A stretch of 64,000 nt of DNA from Trichomonas vaginalis G3 (lineage: Eukaryota; Parabasalia; Trichomonadida; Trichomonadidae): positions 620,001 to 684,000 of the forward strand of contig NC_067206.1 in the NCBI RefSeq assembly GCF_026262505.1, in the 5' to 3' direction. How positions within the stretch are numbered: the stretch's first letter is position 1; each line of letters starts with the position of its first letter. The notes under the pieces are model-generated. The model was not told where the DNA came from. It worked only from the letters and a program-made list of their open reading frames with translations, and made no database searches. Made by a program: the position numbers and the translations under genes. This document shows positions 9,697 through 19,938 of this stretch, one piece after another.

Positions 9697-11427
9697 ATGA
9701 ATAACGAACACTCACACGACGGCAAAGTAAAAGTACGTGTACGTGTTCAAAGAAGGAAATATGATAGTAATGGCAATGAAATTCCTCACAATCATCAGCA
9801 TTCATCAACAAAAGATTCAAATAATTCAACAACAACGAATCAAACCACAAACACATTGACATCACAAACATTGGTTCCAGCAACAACAAATGATCTTACC
9901 ACATTAAATTTGAATACTCAAAATCAATTACCTGAAAAACAAAGTAATGTTCGATTAACACGACGTAGAAAGAAAGTAAATACCGTTGGAAAGAAGAAAC
10001 ACTTCGAAGAAATCGACGAAGACGGAAATTTCACAGAAATAGATGAAAACACTTACGAACCAGCATTGATACGCTATAATTCGAGATTTGTTGGAAAAGG
10101 ACCATTTGACTCTACGACTTACACAGAATCTACAATAGAAACAGGAGCAGAACAAACAATGGAAACTGAGGTTGAAAAAACAGCTGTTCCACGAACAACT
10201 CAATCCTTTACAAGTTTTGTAGGTACTGCATTAGCACATGAATCTCGTACCGGCGAAGAAGAAGATTCAGAGGCAGAAGTTCAAAAATACGTTCCAAGAG
10301 ATTTTGATACATTCGGTTTGGCCGAAGATAGAGATTTGTCATACCTGTATCCTAAGCCAGAACAGAAGAAACCAAATGCAGAATGGCTAAAAAAGGAACA
10401 ACCTGCAAAATTAAATCAATTTAGCGCAAAAGATGACTTAGAAGTTATTGAATTCGAGCCTTTCTTCCAGAAGGAGAAGAAATTCAGCCGTAAAACATTT
10501 AAATTCGATAACAGACCTCAAGATGAGTCCGAATCTCTTTCTTCTATTGTTAATACGTTTAATGATGAATTAGATTCAAATACAGATACAACACCACCTC
10601 CAGACCTTCCTAAAGATAAGTACATCATTGAAAGTATCGAAAATGAAGATCAATTAATTGAAATTTATCAAACAGGATCAGATTCGATGGAAATTCAAAA
10701 CAAGGACAATCAAAATCCAGAAAAATCATCTGTTAAAGAAGAAAAAGTTCAAAATGAGTCAGAATCTCTAAATCAATCTGAAAATGGATCAAAGAAGACC
10801 TCTAAATCCAGTGCATCTATTAATAATGCACCACAAGGATCAGTTAAATCTAGTTCTTCTAAATCCAATTCCTCGAAAACTGATAATAGTTCAATTTCTG
10901 CTAAACCAACAGCAGAAAGATCAATCAAGTCACATCAAAGTAGTTCTAAGGCAGAGAACTTATCTACTTCGTCTAGAAAATATTCAGATTTAAGATCAAT
11001 CAAATCTTCCGCTTCAAGGCAGAGAAGCGACAGAGAATCATATACAGGATCTATTAAACCTCTTCCTCCAACAGATCCAAACAATCCTAACTTTGTTGAA
11101 GAAGATATCGAAATTCTTCCAATTAATACTAATACAATTACAGAACAGAAATCAGAGCCACAAACAGCTTCCAAATCGTACACTGATGAATATACTACTG
11201 TTTCCGAACTCCAAACTGCTACTTCTGGCACTGCAGAGTACGCTTTGTTCACAGGACCAAGCGGAATACAGCCAGGCGTAGATTACTATGTCGAACTTTC
11301 TATTCCTGAGTCATCTCATACTCATGATACCTCTCAAAGTGGCGTAGAACTCGCTGAAGACGATGATTCATCTAAATTCTCTGATCTCAAGGAAATTGAG
11401 GATGTCTCTGAAAGAGATGATTACTAA
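9697..11427 (+). CDS. Large low-complexity Ser/Thr/Glu-rich protein of unknown function
   Basis: The protein has 576 residues. The N-terminal 60 residues are His/Asn/Thr-rich after a basic start (KVRVRVQRRKY). A more ordered-looking central part (about residues 190-280) holds acidic and aromatic residues such as FDTFGLAEDRDLSYLYPKP. The rest is rich in Ser, Lys and Glu with runs like SVKSSSSKSNSSK, typical of disordered, phosphorylatable proteins. There is no signal peptide or membrane segment. The C terminus is acidic. No family was recognised. The start is supported by a TCA overlapping the ATG and by the length of the uninterrupted frame. Confidence 0.85.
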   Translation: MNNEHSHDGKVKVRVRVQRRKYDSNGNEIPHNHQHSSTKDSNNSTTTNQTTNTLTSQTLVPATTNDLTTLNLNTQNQLPEKQSNVRLTRRRKKVNTVGKKKHFEEIDEDGNFTEIDENTYEPALIRYNSRFVGKGPFDSTTYTESTIETGAEQTMETEVEKTAVPRTTQSFTSFVGTALAHESRTGEEEDSEAEVQKYVPRDFDTFGLAEDRDLSYLYPKPEQKKPNAEWLKKEQPAKLNQFSAKDDLEVIEFEPFFQKEKKFSRKTFKFDNRPQDESESLSSIVNTFNDELDSNTDTTPPPDLPKDKYIIESIENEDQLIEIYQTGSDSMEIQNKDNQNPEKSSVKEEKVQNESESLNQSENGSKKTSKSSASINNAPQGSVKSSSSKSNSSKTDNSSISAKPTAERSIKSHQSSSKAENLSTSSRKYSDLRSIKSSASRQRSDRESYTGSIKPLPPTDPNNPNFVEEDIEILPINTNTITEQKSEPQTASKSYTDEYTTVSELQTATSGTAEYALFTGPSGIQPGVDYYVELSIPESSHTHDTSQSGVELAEDDDSSKFSDLKEIEDVSERDDY

Positions 11428-11601
11428 ATAATTCTTTTTATTGTGTGTTTGTTAAAAAATTCGTATATTTTTCAAATATTTTGAATTATTGAAAAATTAT
11501 CTTGAAAAACGGTAGGATTACGTAATTAGAGGCTTTATTCTCCTTATCAAACAAATATAATGTGAAGAAATAAAATTTCCATTTGAAAAGACTGAATTAG
11601 C

Positions 11602-11826
11602 TTATTGAACAAGTGAATCATGTAAGTCTGTCTCTTGCTGACTTGCAAGTGGTCTAGGTTTATTGCTAAACCATTCGATTTTGATTGTAATCACGAAAAT
11701 AATTAACCAAGCAACAAAAAATCCAAGGGTTGTATACAATCCAAGTGTTCCTTTTGGAATTTCATCAACTTGAACATGTTGAATTTCTGATGATATCATT
11801 CCAAAAAATAAGAAAAGAAAACTCAT
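11602..11826 (-). CDS. Small single-pass membrane protein
   Basis: Starting at the ATG at 11826 the protein is 74 residues. An N-terminal hydrophobic segment (SFLFLFFGMISS) looks like a cleavable signal peptide. It is followed by a short hydrophilic lumenal part, one transmembrane helix (about residues 29-48, TLGFFVAWLIIFVITIKI) and a polar cytoplasmic tail. The likely topology is type I. The function is not recognised. The longer frame to 11838 would need a GTG start and is rejected. Confidence 0.7.
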   Translation of the reverse strand: MSFLFLFFGMISSEIQHVQVDEIPKGTLGLYTTLGFFVAWLIIFVITIKIEWFSNKPRPLASQQETDLHDSLVQ

Positions 11827-12025
11827 TATTTTTATCACTTTTTGGGTTCATGAAGTGGATATCATCATTGTTTATCTTCACAAACAATAGGCAATAACAC
11901 ATCAAAGCGAAAAATTCTGAAATTAAGCCAAAATCACAAATTTTTGATTATAATTTTTCAAAAAATTGCAATGGATTATTAATATAGCTTCAAGCAAATA
12001 ATAATATTTATTTATTACAAAAAAT

Positions 12026-14929
12026 CTATAAGTTACCAAAATATTTCTGGACAATATACAAGAATATTCTGAATCTGTTTGAATCTTCTCCAAAAATATC
12101 ATTTTTGGTAATGGATTTATTGGAAAATTCGATAAATATGAAACCTATCAATTCTTTCATTTTCTCTCTCTGAAAACGCATGTTAGATATGATATTTTCA
12201 GGTAATGTCACTAAATTAGCAATAAATCTACATACATTAACATGGAATAAAGGTATTTTCTCTTGATTTTTGATAAAGTAGTATAGGACTGAGCAAACCT
12301 TTCTTATTTTGTCTATATGATTAATAATATTAAAATTCTCAAAAAATTTCGATATAAATTCATTACCAATGCCATAATTATATTTCGAGTATGCAAGAGA
12401 TATTAATAGCATTGATATATCCTTATATTTGTCGTCATATTCTTCAAATTTGTTAAAAATTGAAGAAATGAACATATTTCCTATATTTTCATTCTTCAAA
12501 GAGAACCATATGAATTCAAATGATGCATTGATATCATTCATACAACAATTAACAATATTTTCGTAATCAATTTCTTGAATTACAGGGAAAAGCAACTTAA
12601 TTAACCGAGAAGAAAACATAAGATAATTAGAATCAAATGAATATTTCAAAATATTCTCTCTTTCAATTGCCCAAACATCTTTTGCCAATTCTTCGTTCAA
12701 AATCAATTTGAACAAGTGAATATGATATAATATAAGGTTTTCATCTAAGTTCCATTCGTTTGTATATTCATTTCGCTGCTTATTAACGAAAGAAAAAATA
12801 GAAGAAATAATTTCGTTGCTTTTTTGAACGAAAAGATCACCAAAATGGTTTAAATACCTTATAAAATCACTTAAAACATTAATATTATCAATTATATTGA
12901 CTAAAGCTTCACAAATTATATCAGAATATTGGTTATCTTCAGTACTGATCGAAATATCAACTAAAAGATTGAGACATACTTGCGTCAAATCAATATATAA
13001 ACAAGCTTTCAATTCAGTTACGCAAATTTTTGTTATTCTGTCAAGAATTTCTTTTTCTTGGAAAATTTCTTCTTTGTTTCTCAAGAAAACAGACAAAACT
13101 TTAAAGGAAGGGACAATCACTTTTGCCAGTTTGTTTTCTGATGTCGCTCCTGAGAAGACTGAGTAAGAAATATTATCATAATCAATTGAATTGAAAATAA
13201 TCGGAAAAATTTCCGAAAAAAGGGAATTAATAAATTCATTTCCGTATTCACTCTCGCTTACAGATCTAATAAAACTACATGCAGTATAATAATATTCTTC
13301 ATCGTCACTTTTCATCATTTCATTTACAAAAAGTGACAAAATATCAATAAAATTCATAATTTTTTCTGGTGACATTTTCAAAAGTGTGGAGATAAAATTT
13401 AGCATAGAAGGAGATATATCATTTATCTCGTTATCATGCTGTATCTTTTTCAGTATTATTTGGAACAAATCATCAATTAGATTCTCTTCCAATTTAAATG
13501 TCAATTTTTTCAATATTGCGGCAATAGTGTTGAAACCAACAATTGTTATAGAAATGTCTTGTGAATCTAAAAGTGGTAAAATGAATTCAAAGAAATCACT
13601 CATAAGATCATCACTCATTTCTCGTGATGAAACAATCAAAGGCAACAAGAAAATTGAATCATTATTTTCTGTTTTTTCGTAAACTTCAAAAAGTTTTTCC
13701 ATTAAAAACCTAAAATCATATGAATTCTGGTCAATTTTCGCTTTCCCACCAAATAAATTCCATAAAAATGATATAACATAGTTAATCAGTAAAATTGAAT
13801 CAGACGATAAAAACTCATTCAAAAAATTGAATAAATCGTCATATAAACCGTCAAAAAAGAAATTATTGTAATCGAAACCAGCAGTCAAAATCATCATGAC
13901 TAAAATACACTTTGTTTCATCAACTTCTCCACTTAATAATTCTTGGATGTCAGAAAAAACATAATTTTTCGCATCTTCAAATTTAAAACGTGACAAAACC
14001 GTTTCAAAAGCAAATTCTGCAGCTTCAAAGTATTGGTCTTGTATTTTGGGTGATTCTGGGTTTGCTAAGACTGGTGTGCATTCAATAATCATATTCCCTA
14101 TAATTGGAAAATTTTCTTCAGAAATTTTTGGTAAATTGTCACTTTTTAAAATTAAAGAAAAAATTTGAAGATGATGATAGAGTTGTAAATTGTTTTGTGG
14201 GTTTTGTATTTGCTGCAGTAAAGCATCGAAGACATCTGATGGGTAAATGAAGTCAAATCCGCGATGATGAGCTGTTTGTTCTAGTTTATCAAATAAATTT
14301 AAAATTTCTGTGTCATTTATATGCGAAAGAAAGAAATCTGTTAATATTCTGAGTATTCCATTATAATAATCTGTCTTTGTTTCGTCATTTCGGGCTTCTG
14401 AAACGATTAAAAATGATAATCTCAATGTATATGAATAAATTTCAGTATTTTCTTGAGATAAAGAGGAATTTATGAGATTATACATCAACTCCATGTTCTC
14501 TGAAATACTAGAATTAGGCAATATCGATAGTAAAATCGAATGAAAATAATCTGATGCTTGATATAGCTGAACGGCTGCTTGCAATATCATTTCGTCCATA
14601 TTTTCAGCCATTGTAAGTGCATCAAGTGACATTAATAGTAAATTTGATATCTGTATATCAAATTTTGGAAAAATTTCTAGTATTGATTTCACAATTTCTT
14701 GTTTTGATTGGTTATTTATTGCATTTATATTGTTCTTGATTGTCTTTTCTAGGAAAATGCAGCATTGTATGTATAAATTCTCATTATTACTATTCAAAAT
14801 CTCCAAAATTGGCTGAATTATATCAGTACTTTGTGTTGCATTGATCAATTCCTCTGAAACCTCTTCTATTCCTCTCCCATCTTGTCTATTTAGTACTTCA
14901 AATAGTGTGGAAAGTCGATCTGAATTCAT
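12026..14929 (-). CDS. Importin-beta/exportin-like HEAT-repeat protein
   Basis: The protein has 967 residues, a typical length for karyopherins of the importin-beta superfamily, and is built of paired helices throughout. The N terminus (LFEVLNRQDGRGIEEVSEELI, then QPILEILNS and YIQCCIFLEKTI) follows the pattern of the Ran-binding importin-beta N-terminal domain, in which early HEAT repeats contact Ran-GTP. The rest is Leu/Ile/Phe/Asn-rich helical repeats without gaps. The expected role is nucleocytoplasmic transport of a cargo that cannot be named from sequence. The start is the ATG at 14929. A dense array of ATCGCGAT-like sites lies just upstream. The gene is intact; the AT-rich coding sequence contrasts with STI1 and ubiquitin. 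Confidence 0.8.
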   Translation of the reverse strand: MNSDRLSTLFEVLNRQDGRGIEEVSEELINATQSTDIIQPILEILNSNNENLYIQCCIFLEKTIKNNINAINNQSKQEIVKSILEIFPKFDIQISNLLLMSLDALTMAENMDEMILQAAVQLYQASDYFHSILLSILPNSSISENMELMYNLINSSLSQENTEIYSYTLRLSFLIVSEARNDETKTDYYNGILRILTDFFLSHINDTEILNLFDKLEQTAHHRGFDFIYPSDVFDALLQQIQNPQNNLQLYHHLQIFSLILKSDNLPKISEENFPIIGNMIIECTPVLANPESPKIQDQYFEAAEFAFETVLSRFKFEDAKNYVFSDIQELLSGEVDETKCILVMMILTAGFDYNNFFFDGLYDDLFNFLNEFLSSDSILLINYVISFLWNLFGGKAKIDQNSYDFRFLMEKLFEVYEKTENNDSIFLLPLIVSSREMSDDLMSDFFEFILPLLDSQDISITIVGFNTIAAILKKLTFKLEENLIDDLFQIILKKIQHDNEINDISPSMLNFISTLLKMSPEKIMNFIDILSLFVNEMMKSDDEEYYYTACSFIRSVSESEYGNEFINSLFSEIFPIIFNSIDYDNISYSVFSGATSENKLAKVIVPSFKVLSVFLRNKEEIFQEKEILDRITKICVTELKACLYIDLTQVCLNLLVDISISTEDNQYSDIICEALVNIIDNINVLSDFIRYLNHFGDLFVQKSNEIISSIFSFVNKQRNEYTNEWNLDENLILYHIHLFKLILNEELAKDVWAIERENILKYSFDSNYLMFSSRLIKLLFPVIQEIDYENIVNCCMNDINASFEFIWFSLKNENIGNMFISSIFNKFEEYDDKYKDISMLLISLAYSKYNYGIGNEFISKFFENFNIINHIDKIRKVCSVLYYFIKNQEKIPLFHVNVCRFIANLVTLPENIISNMRFQREKMKELIGFIFIEFSNKSITKNDIFGEDSNRFRIFLYIVQKYFGNL

Positions 14930-14959
14930 TTATTAGGGAAAATAAACCGCAACCACTTT

Positions 14960-15098
14960 TTTTAATCACGATTTAAATATATAAATCGCGATTTTTTAGA
15001 AAAATCGCGACTTTTTTAAAATCGCGTTTTTAATGAATTGCGATTTTATTGTGGTCGCGATTTTTCAAAAAAATCGCGATTTATATGGAAAATCGCGT
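14960..15098. repeat. Array of about eight ATCGCGAT-like palindromic sites
   Basis: Within about 140 bp the core ATCGCGAT, or a one-base variant (TCACGAT, ATCGCGAC, ATCGCGTT, TTGCGATT), occurs about eight times. Each is embedded in A/T runs and they are spaced roughly 12-20 bp apart. CG is otherwise scarce in this DNA, so the cluster stands out. It sits 30-170 bp upstream of the importin-like gene, so it may hold transcription-factor sites. It could equally be a short satellite at the edge of the fold-back repeat that follows. Confidence 0.7.
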
Positions 15099-15122
15099 TA
15101 TTGGTTCAATCTAAAGATCATT

Positions 15123-16700
15123 TGTAATAAACAGAAATTGATCAAAAGTGACAGCTCTCAATTTTTTGACATTTGTAAATTCTAAATTGAATGAGAAAAA
15201 TGAAATAATACTAAGCATAATACAATATTCTAGATTTAATTATAATTAGGAAAAAGTTAGTTTTGAGAGTACTTTTCATAGGCATATAGAATGAAATCTT
15301 CTGAAAAATAATATCACATAAACTCATATTATTTTCTAATATATAACTATTTTATATAAAAATCAAATTCAATGATCTTAAAAGCGAAGGATAAACCTCA
15401 AAATTTACGAATATAATGAGTGGGAATATAATGCTTATCTATCATAAAACCATATGAAATATCAATTTTTGCTTTACGCCTAATTTTTGACGACAATTAG
15501 CAAAAAATGTTAAATGTTAACACTCAGTCCATTTGAATATGAAAAATAAAATTGACTTTGATTAAATGTTTTTATTTATCATGCAATTCTTCTTGCGACC
15601 AAAGATTTGAATAAAAGTTCAAAAAATAAGATAGCTTAAAAAATAATATACGGTAGTGTTTACTAATAGATGAATAGTATATAAATTCTATTAAAATGGA
15701 TTTGATCCAAAAAAATATATAAAATTTGATCATAAATAAAATCGTTTTAAATTACTTCTTCATTTAAATTATAACAATTATTTTTGGTTTTATATTTTTT
15801 TGGATCAAATTCATTTTAATAGAATTTATATACTATTCATCTATTAGTAAACACTACCGTATATTATTTTTTAAGCTATCTTATTTTTTGAAATTTTAGT
15901 CAAATCTTTGGTCGCAAGAAGAATTGCATGATAAATAAAAACATTTAATCAAAGTCAATTTTATTTTTCATATTCAAATGGACTGAGTGTTAACATTTAA
16001 CATTTTTTGCTAATTGTCGTCAAAAATTAGGCGTAAAGCAAAAATTGATATTTCATATGGTTTTATGATAGATTGTAATAAACAGAAATTCATCAAAAGT
16101 GACAGCTCTCAATTTTTTGACATTTGTAAATTCTAAATTGAATGAGAAAAATGAAATAATACTAAGCATAATACAATATTCTAGATTTAATTATAATTAG
16201 GAAAAAGTTGGTTTTGAGAGTACTTTTCATAGGCATATAGAATGAAATCTTCTGAAAATAATATCACATAAACTCATATTATTTTTCTAATATATAACTA
16301 TTTTATATAAAAATCAAATTCAATGATCTTAAAGCGAAGGATAAACCTCAAAATTTACGAATATAATGAGTGGGAATATTTCATATGGTTTTATGATAGA
16401 TAAGCATTATATTCCCACTCATTATATTCGTAAATTTTGAGGTTTATCCTTCGCTTTTAAGATCATTGAATTTGATTTTTATATAAAATAGTTATATATT
16501 AGAAAATAATATGAGTTTATGTGATATTATTTTTCAGAAGATTTTGTGTTCTTCTTCAAAATTTTACTTTTTTATTAAAAAGAATCTTTACAAAATATAC
16601 ATTTACTTTAATTAATATTTAAAAACGTGCTCTATCAAAAGTTCCAAAAATTCAATATTTTAGCTTTTCTGAGGTGTCACTTTTGATGAATTTCTGTTTA
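15123..16700. repeat. Complex fold-back (inverted repeat) element
   Basis: Segments of the same sequence recur in both orientations. A left arm (about 15440-15720) is the reverse complement of about 15795-16075. The stretch 15125-15430 recurs directly at about 16077-16375. Part of it recurs again inverted at about 16380-16545. An end sequence with AACAGAAATT and AAAAGTGACA occurs near 15130, near 16080, and inverted near 16680-16695, and looks like a terminal inverted repeat. It has no coding capacity. The best reading is a non-autonomous DNA transposon or fold-back element with one copy nested in or fused to another. The family is not known. Confidence 0.75.
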
Positions 16701-17288
16701 CAACAATAAAAAATATAAATATAAGAATAAAATAAAAATTGTAATAAGAATGTTATAAAAAGTTTTTTAGATTTGAGTTGCCGATAGGCTTGAGCAAATG
16801 TATTTTTATTGCTAAAGGTTTTTTTGTTAGATTTATGTAATATTTTTTTAGTTAAAGGTAAATTATGATTAATTAGTGCAGTAAAATAAGACTTCAAGAA
16901 TTTTGACCAGTAAAGTGGGATTGAGGTATTTGTTATCGAGATTGTTTGATTTTAGATCTCTGATTTCGGCAAGTATGCAGAAAAACCATATTGTGAGCAG
17001 TCTAAAATGGATAAACAGCCATTCTAGATTCAAAAAATCTTTGTGAATTGCTTTGTTATTGAGAAGTAATACAACCGAATCCCAAAACTATTTTTTTAAA
17101 AAAATTAATCGTATTATCAGAAAAAGTTCATATCGTTTTGTAATTATCAGAAAAGTATATCATTAAAACTTTAAAATCGTATAATAAAGTTAACAACAAT
17201 TCTGTTTAGTAGCAAATATAATTCTGAAAGCATTCAAAAAAAATACACTAAAAAGTCAGTTGCAAATTTACTTAATTTGATTATAAAT
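16701..17288. other. AT-rich DNA, nothing recognised
   Basis: No supported gene or RNA. The short open stretch at 16652-16897 (minus strand) lies partly in the fold-back repeat and is lysine/phenylalanine-rich, as random AT-rich DNA would be. The last ten bases (17279-17288, GATTATAAAT) are the left target duplication of the MULE. Confidence 0.4.
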
Positions 17289-17434
17289 GAGAAAGGGACA
17301 GACTAGCCCATTGTCACTTTTTAATTTAGCAAATGAACGCTTATGGAGTGGAGTTTTTGGGTAAATCTGATTTGCTTATAAATGAAATAAAATCAAAAGA
17401 AACCATATTGGCATTATATTATGCAAAAATAAAT

Positions 17435-17884
17435 GATCTTACTTAGTACTTTTAAAGTTTAATTTCAGAAAAAAATTTGACACAATGGTATCCGGCACAT
17501 ACAAGTGGTGTACAACCAAAATATAAGTTGGTTTAAACATATATTGCTATATCTCATGATCTTACTTAGTACTTTTAAAGTTAATTTCAGAAAAAATTTG
17601 ACACAATGGTATCCGGCACATACAAGTGGTGTACAACCAAAATATAAGTTGGTTTAAACATATATTGCTATATCTCATGATCTTACTTAGTACTTTTAAA
17701 GTTAATTTCAGAAAAAAATTTGACACAATGGTATCCGGCACATACAAGTGGTGTACAACCAAAATATAAGTTGGTTTAAACATATATTGCTATATCTCAT
17801 GATCTTACTTAGTACTTTTAAAGTTAATTTCAGAAAAAATTTGACACAATGGTATCCGGCACATACAAGTGGTGTACAACCAAA
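17435..17884. repeat. Tandem repeat of about 122 bp, 3.7 copies, inside the MULE
   Basis: The unit starts GATCTTACTTAGTACTTTT and includes ACACAATGGTATCCGGCACA. Starts lie at about 17435, 17558, 17679 and 17801, so the period is 121-123 bp. Copies differ by only a few bases. It lies between the MULE left end and the transposase start. Open stretches in it are by-products of the repetition. It may be a transposase-binding or promoter region that has expanded. Confidence 0.9.
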
Positions 17885-18033
17885 ATTTCATATCCCTAGT
17901 TTTACATTTATGTTTAGTTTTATTTCACCTAATTTTCAAAGATCATAATTGAATTAGATGGCCAAGCTATTCAAAACACGACCAAGCTTATCAAAATAAG
18001 ACCAATATATTCAAAATTCTTTATTCTTTCAAA

Positions 18034-18046
18034 TCATTTCATTTTA
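18034..18046 (+). promoter_or_regulatory. Trichomonad initiator before the MULE transposase
   Basis: TCATTTCATTTTA directly precedes the ATG at 18047. It resembles the trichomonad initiator in sequence and position, suggesting that the MULE gene carries a host-type promoter. The Polinton genes mostly show a different box. Confidence 0.5.
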
Positions 18047-18516
18047 ATGCAGATCCAAGATCACGAACTCACATATATCGAGTTGCTTAAGTATGGAGTG
18101 CAACAAGAAATCCAAGCAGGTTGTAGTTATTCATATAAAACTAGGAAAGAAAGAAATCAAATCCAATTTAATTGTAAGTGGCCGAATTGTCCATGTCGCT
18201 TCCTTGTTGATACACTTCCCGATGACAAGTACCACATACGAAAATGTATTAACACCCACAATCATTCTGCCCCTTTTCCAAACAAATCACAACAAATTAC
18301 ATCATATTTTTCTAGATCTTATTTAACAAGATATTTTGAATCAAATCAAAACCGTGTTTACGCACAATTAAGGTGTTTCAAAGATCTTAATATCCCATTT
18401 GATAGTGGGATCATTCCGGAAATGTTTCAACAATCTACAGATGCTTTAAAAAAGTTTTCTAAACGCCTTCATGCAATCAATACCCGTTTCTCAGCGGATG
18501 ATGTTACATCTCTTGC
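18047..18516 (+). pseudogene. MULE transposase, 5' part (zinc-finger DNA-binding domain)
   Basis: The part before the Polinton has about 157 codons. It contains a FLYWCH/FAR1-like zinc-binding module: Cys in FNCKWPNCPC and the His pair in NTHNHS, spaced as in WRKY-GCM1-fold fingers that bind transposon ends. The frame is open to the insertion point; the bases CTTGC (18512-18516) are repeated at 39622-39626 beyond the Polinton. The frame to the right continues in the matching phase, so the Polinton insertion is the only evident break in this transposase gene. Confidence 0.85.
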
Positions 18517-19199
18517 AGTTAGTATACAAGTCTTGGGTACTGTGGCACTGCGTTCCACTTTACCCAATACTTGTGAATTTGACACTTTACAAAACCGTTA
18601 ACGTGTATTTTACAACACAAACGACAACACTAACTTAACCTTAAATATTTACAAAGCCGCCAACCACTTCACTTCACTAACGTTTTCACTAACGTTTTCA
18701 CAAACGAACTCACTAATGTAAAAAATAAACGTTCTCACTATCGTTCTCACTAACGACTTCACTAATGTTCTCATAAATTTTCCTCAATATCTTCATCATC
18801 AGTGTTAACCCTATTGTAGTCATACTTGAAGCCATAAACTTTCTCTAACTTCTTAACGTACAATTTACATAACTTACCTTCGTCATCGTATGGTTTAATG
18901 ATATAACTATTTCTATCTTTATACACAGTCAATGAAAAGTCAACTGGTCTCGGATGTATTTGAAAGAACATGTTATGCTCAGGAAGGAAGAATAAATGTT
19001 TAAATGTATGTTTGTTATATGTTTTGATTTGTATGAGTTGCTTTTGTTCTGTTTTATATAAAAATAAACTTAAAAATAAAATAAAAATAAACGTTGTCAG
19101 AGGTGAAAAAATAATGTTTATGTTAGAATGTTAGATCTAACACGTTTTCTAACACGTTTTCTAACCTTGTGAATTCATTACTTTATAACTCTCTTCCTT
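18517..19199. repeat. Left inverted terminal repeat of Polinton 1
   Basis: This is the reverse complement of 38929-39621 over about 0.69 kb, with one divergent patch near 19060-19110. It contains a copy of the ITR-encoded small gene (18771-19060 region, minus strand), degenerate ACTAACG-type subterminal repeats (18665-18775) and a dyad site, GTTAGATCTAAC, near 19130. Confidence 0.93.
18771..19060 (-). pseudogene. ITR-encoded small protein, left copy (Polinton 1)
   Basis: This is the mirror copy of the gene at 39108-39392. The C-terminal two thirds of the product are identical to that copy, from MFFQIHPRPVDFSLT to the acidic end. The left copy appears incomplete. The function is unknown. A related 108-residue gene sits at the same place in Polinton 2 (63159-63485), so the gene is a stable ITR passenger. 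Confidence 0.6.
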
Positions 19200-19419
19200 T
19201 CTCCAACTCTTCTAACTTCTTCTTAAGTTCAGCAATGTTGTCCTCATGAAGTTTAATCTTTCTCAAAATTCCTTCTCTATCTAATGGTTGCTTTATCTTT
19301 CTAAACTGAACTCTACCATCCTTCATAGTATGAACGTAAAAACCTTCTGGAATAGTTCCTGATTTAATGTATTCTACCAAAAATTTTTGTTTCATTGCTT
19401 CAGTGACTTTAGTCGTCAT
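19183..19419 (-). CDS. Polinton 1 small protein with C-terminal coiled coil
   Basis: The protein has 78 residues. The middle (PEGFYVHTMKDGRVQFRKIK) resembles the N-terminal part of the neighbouring 144-residue protein at 21540-21974 (YYVSQSKDGKIYVRKRK), so the two may be paralogues. The last 25 residues form a charged helix (IAELKKKLEELEKG). It lies just inside the left ITR on the minus strand, before the capsid cluster. No known function; a small virion or scaffold protein is possible. Confidence 0.6.
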   Translation of the reverse strand: MTTKVTEAMKQKFLVEYIKSGTIPEGFYVHTMKDGRVQFRKIKQPLDREGILRKIKLHEDNIAELKKKLEELEKGREL

Positions 19420-19467
19420 TTTACTCTAAATAAAATGTTCAAATAAAATAAAACTAACATTATTTTT

Positions 19468-19908
19468 TCAGTAAGGAAACGCAGGAGTTTTACGATTTAT
19501 TTGAGGAGTAGGTTCTGGTTTAAATGTTGGAGTCGGTTTAGGAGTTGACTTTTGAACAGGAGTTTGTACTTCCATAGGTTCAGGAGTCATTGAAGGTTTT
19601 GCTTGTGAAGGTGTCGGAGTTTGTTTAACTTCAGCTACTTCAGTATTATTTATAACATTTGCTTTATTTCTTTTCAACATCATTACTGCTCCTGCTGTAG
19701 CTAGCAAACCTAGTGGGAGACCATATTTTATATAAGGACTTGACCAAATGCTATTTTTGACAGGAGCTGGTGGAACACCTAACCTTGGTGAGACTGCTCT
19801 TTGCCATTGTGCAGCTCGTAAGAAATATTCAATAGGTGCTCCATAATCGTTTGGTAAAGTTTGTTTCATAGATGGTGAAGGTTCACGAGAGCTTGATGAA
19901 GAACTCAT
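19468..19908 (-). CDS. Polinton 1 Pro/Thr-rich protein with one membrane segment
   Basis: The protein has 146 residues. The N-terminal half is polar; one hydrophobic helix lies at about residues 60-78 (YGLPLGLLATAGAVMML), followed by basic KRNKAN. A long Pro/Thr/Glu/Lys tail has TPTPSQAK-like repeats. The arrangement fits a single-pass membrane or virion-membrane-active protein. It lies immediately downstream of the probable capsid gene on the same strand, suggesting a structural role. No named family was recognised. Confidence 0.6.
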   Translation of the reverse strand: MSSSSSSREPSPSMKQTLPNDYGAPIEYFLRAAQWQRAVSPRLGVPPAPVKNSIWSSPYIKYGLPLGLLATAGAVMMLKRNKANVINNTEVAEVKQTPTPSQAKPSMTPEPMEVQTPVQKSTPKPTPTFKPEPTPQINRKTPAFPY

Positions 19909-19938
19909 TTATAAGCTTTAAAAATAAACGTTCATCCT

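Noticed and set aside
16652-16897. 81-residue open frame
   Set aside because: Overlaps the fold-back repeat and is Lys/Phe/Asn-rich by base composition.
17562-17948. Open frames in the 122-bp repeats and CRISPR-like appearance
   Set aside because: The repeats are contiguous with no unique spacers, and the frames merely follow the repeat period.
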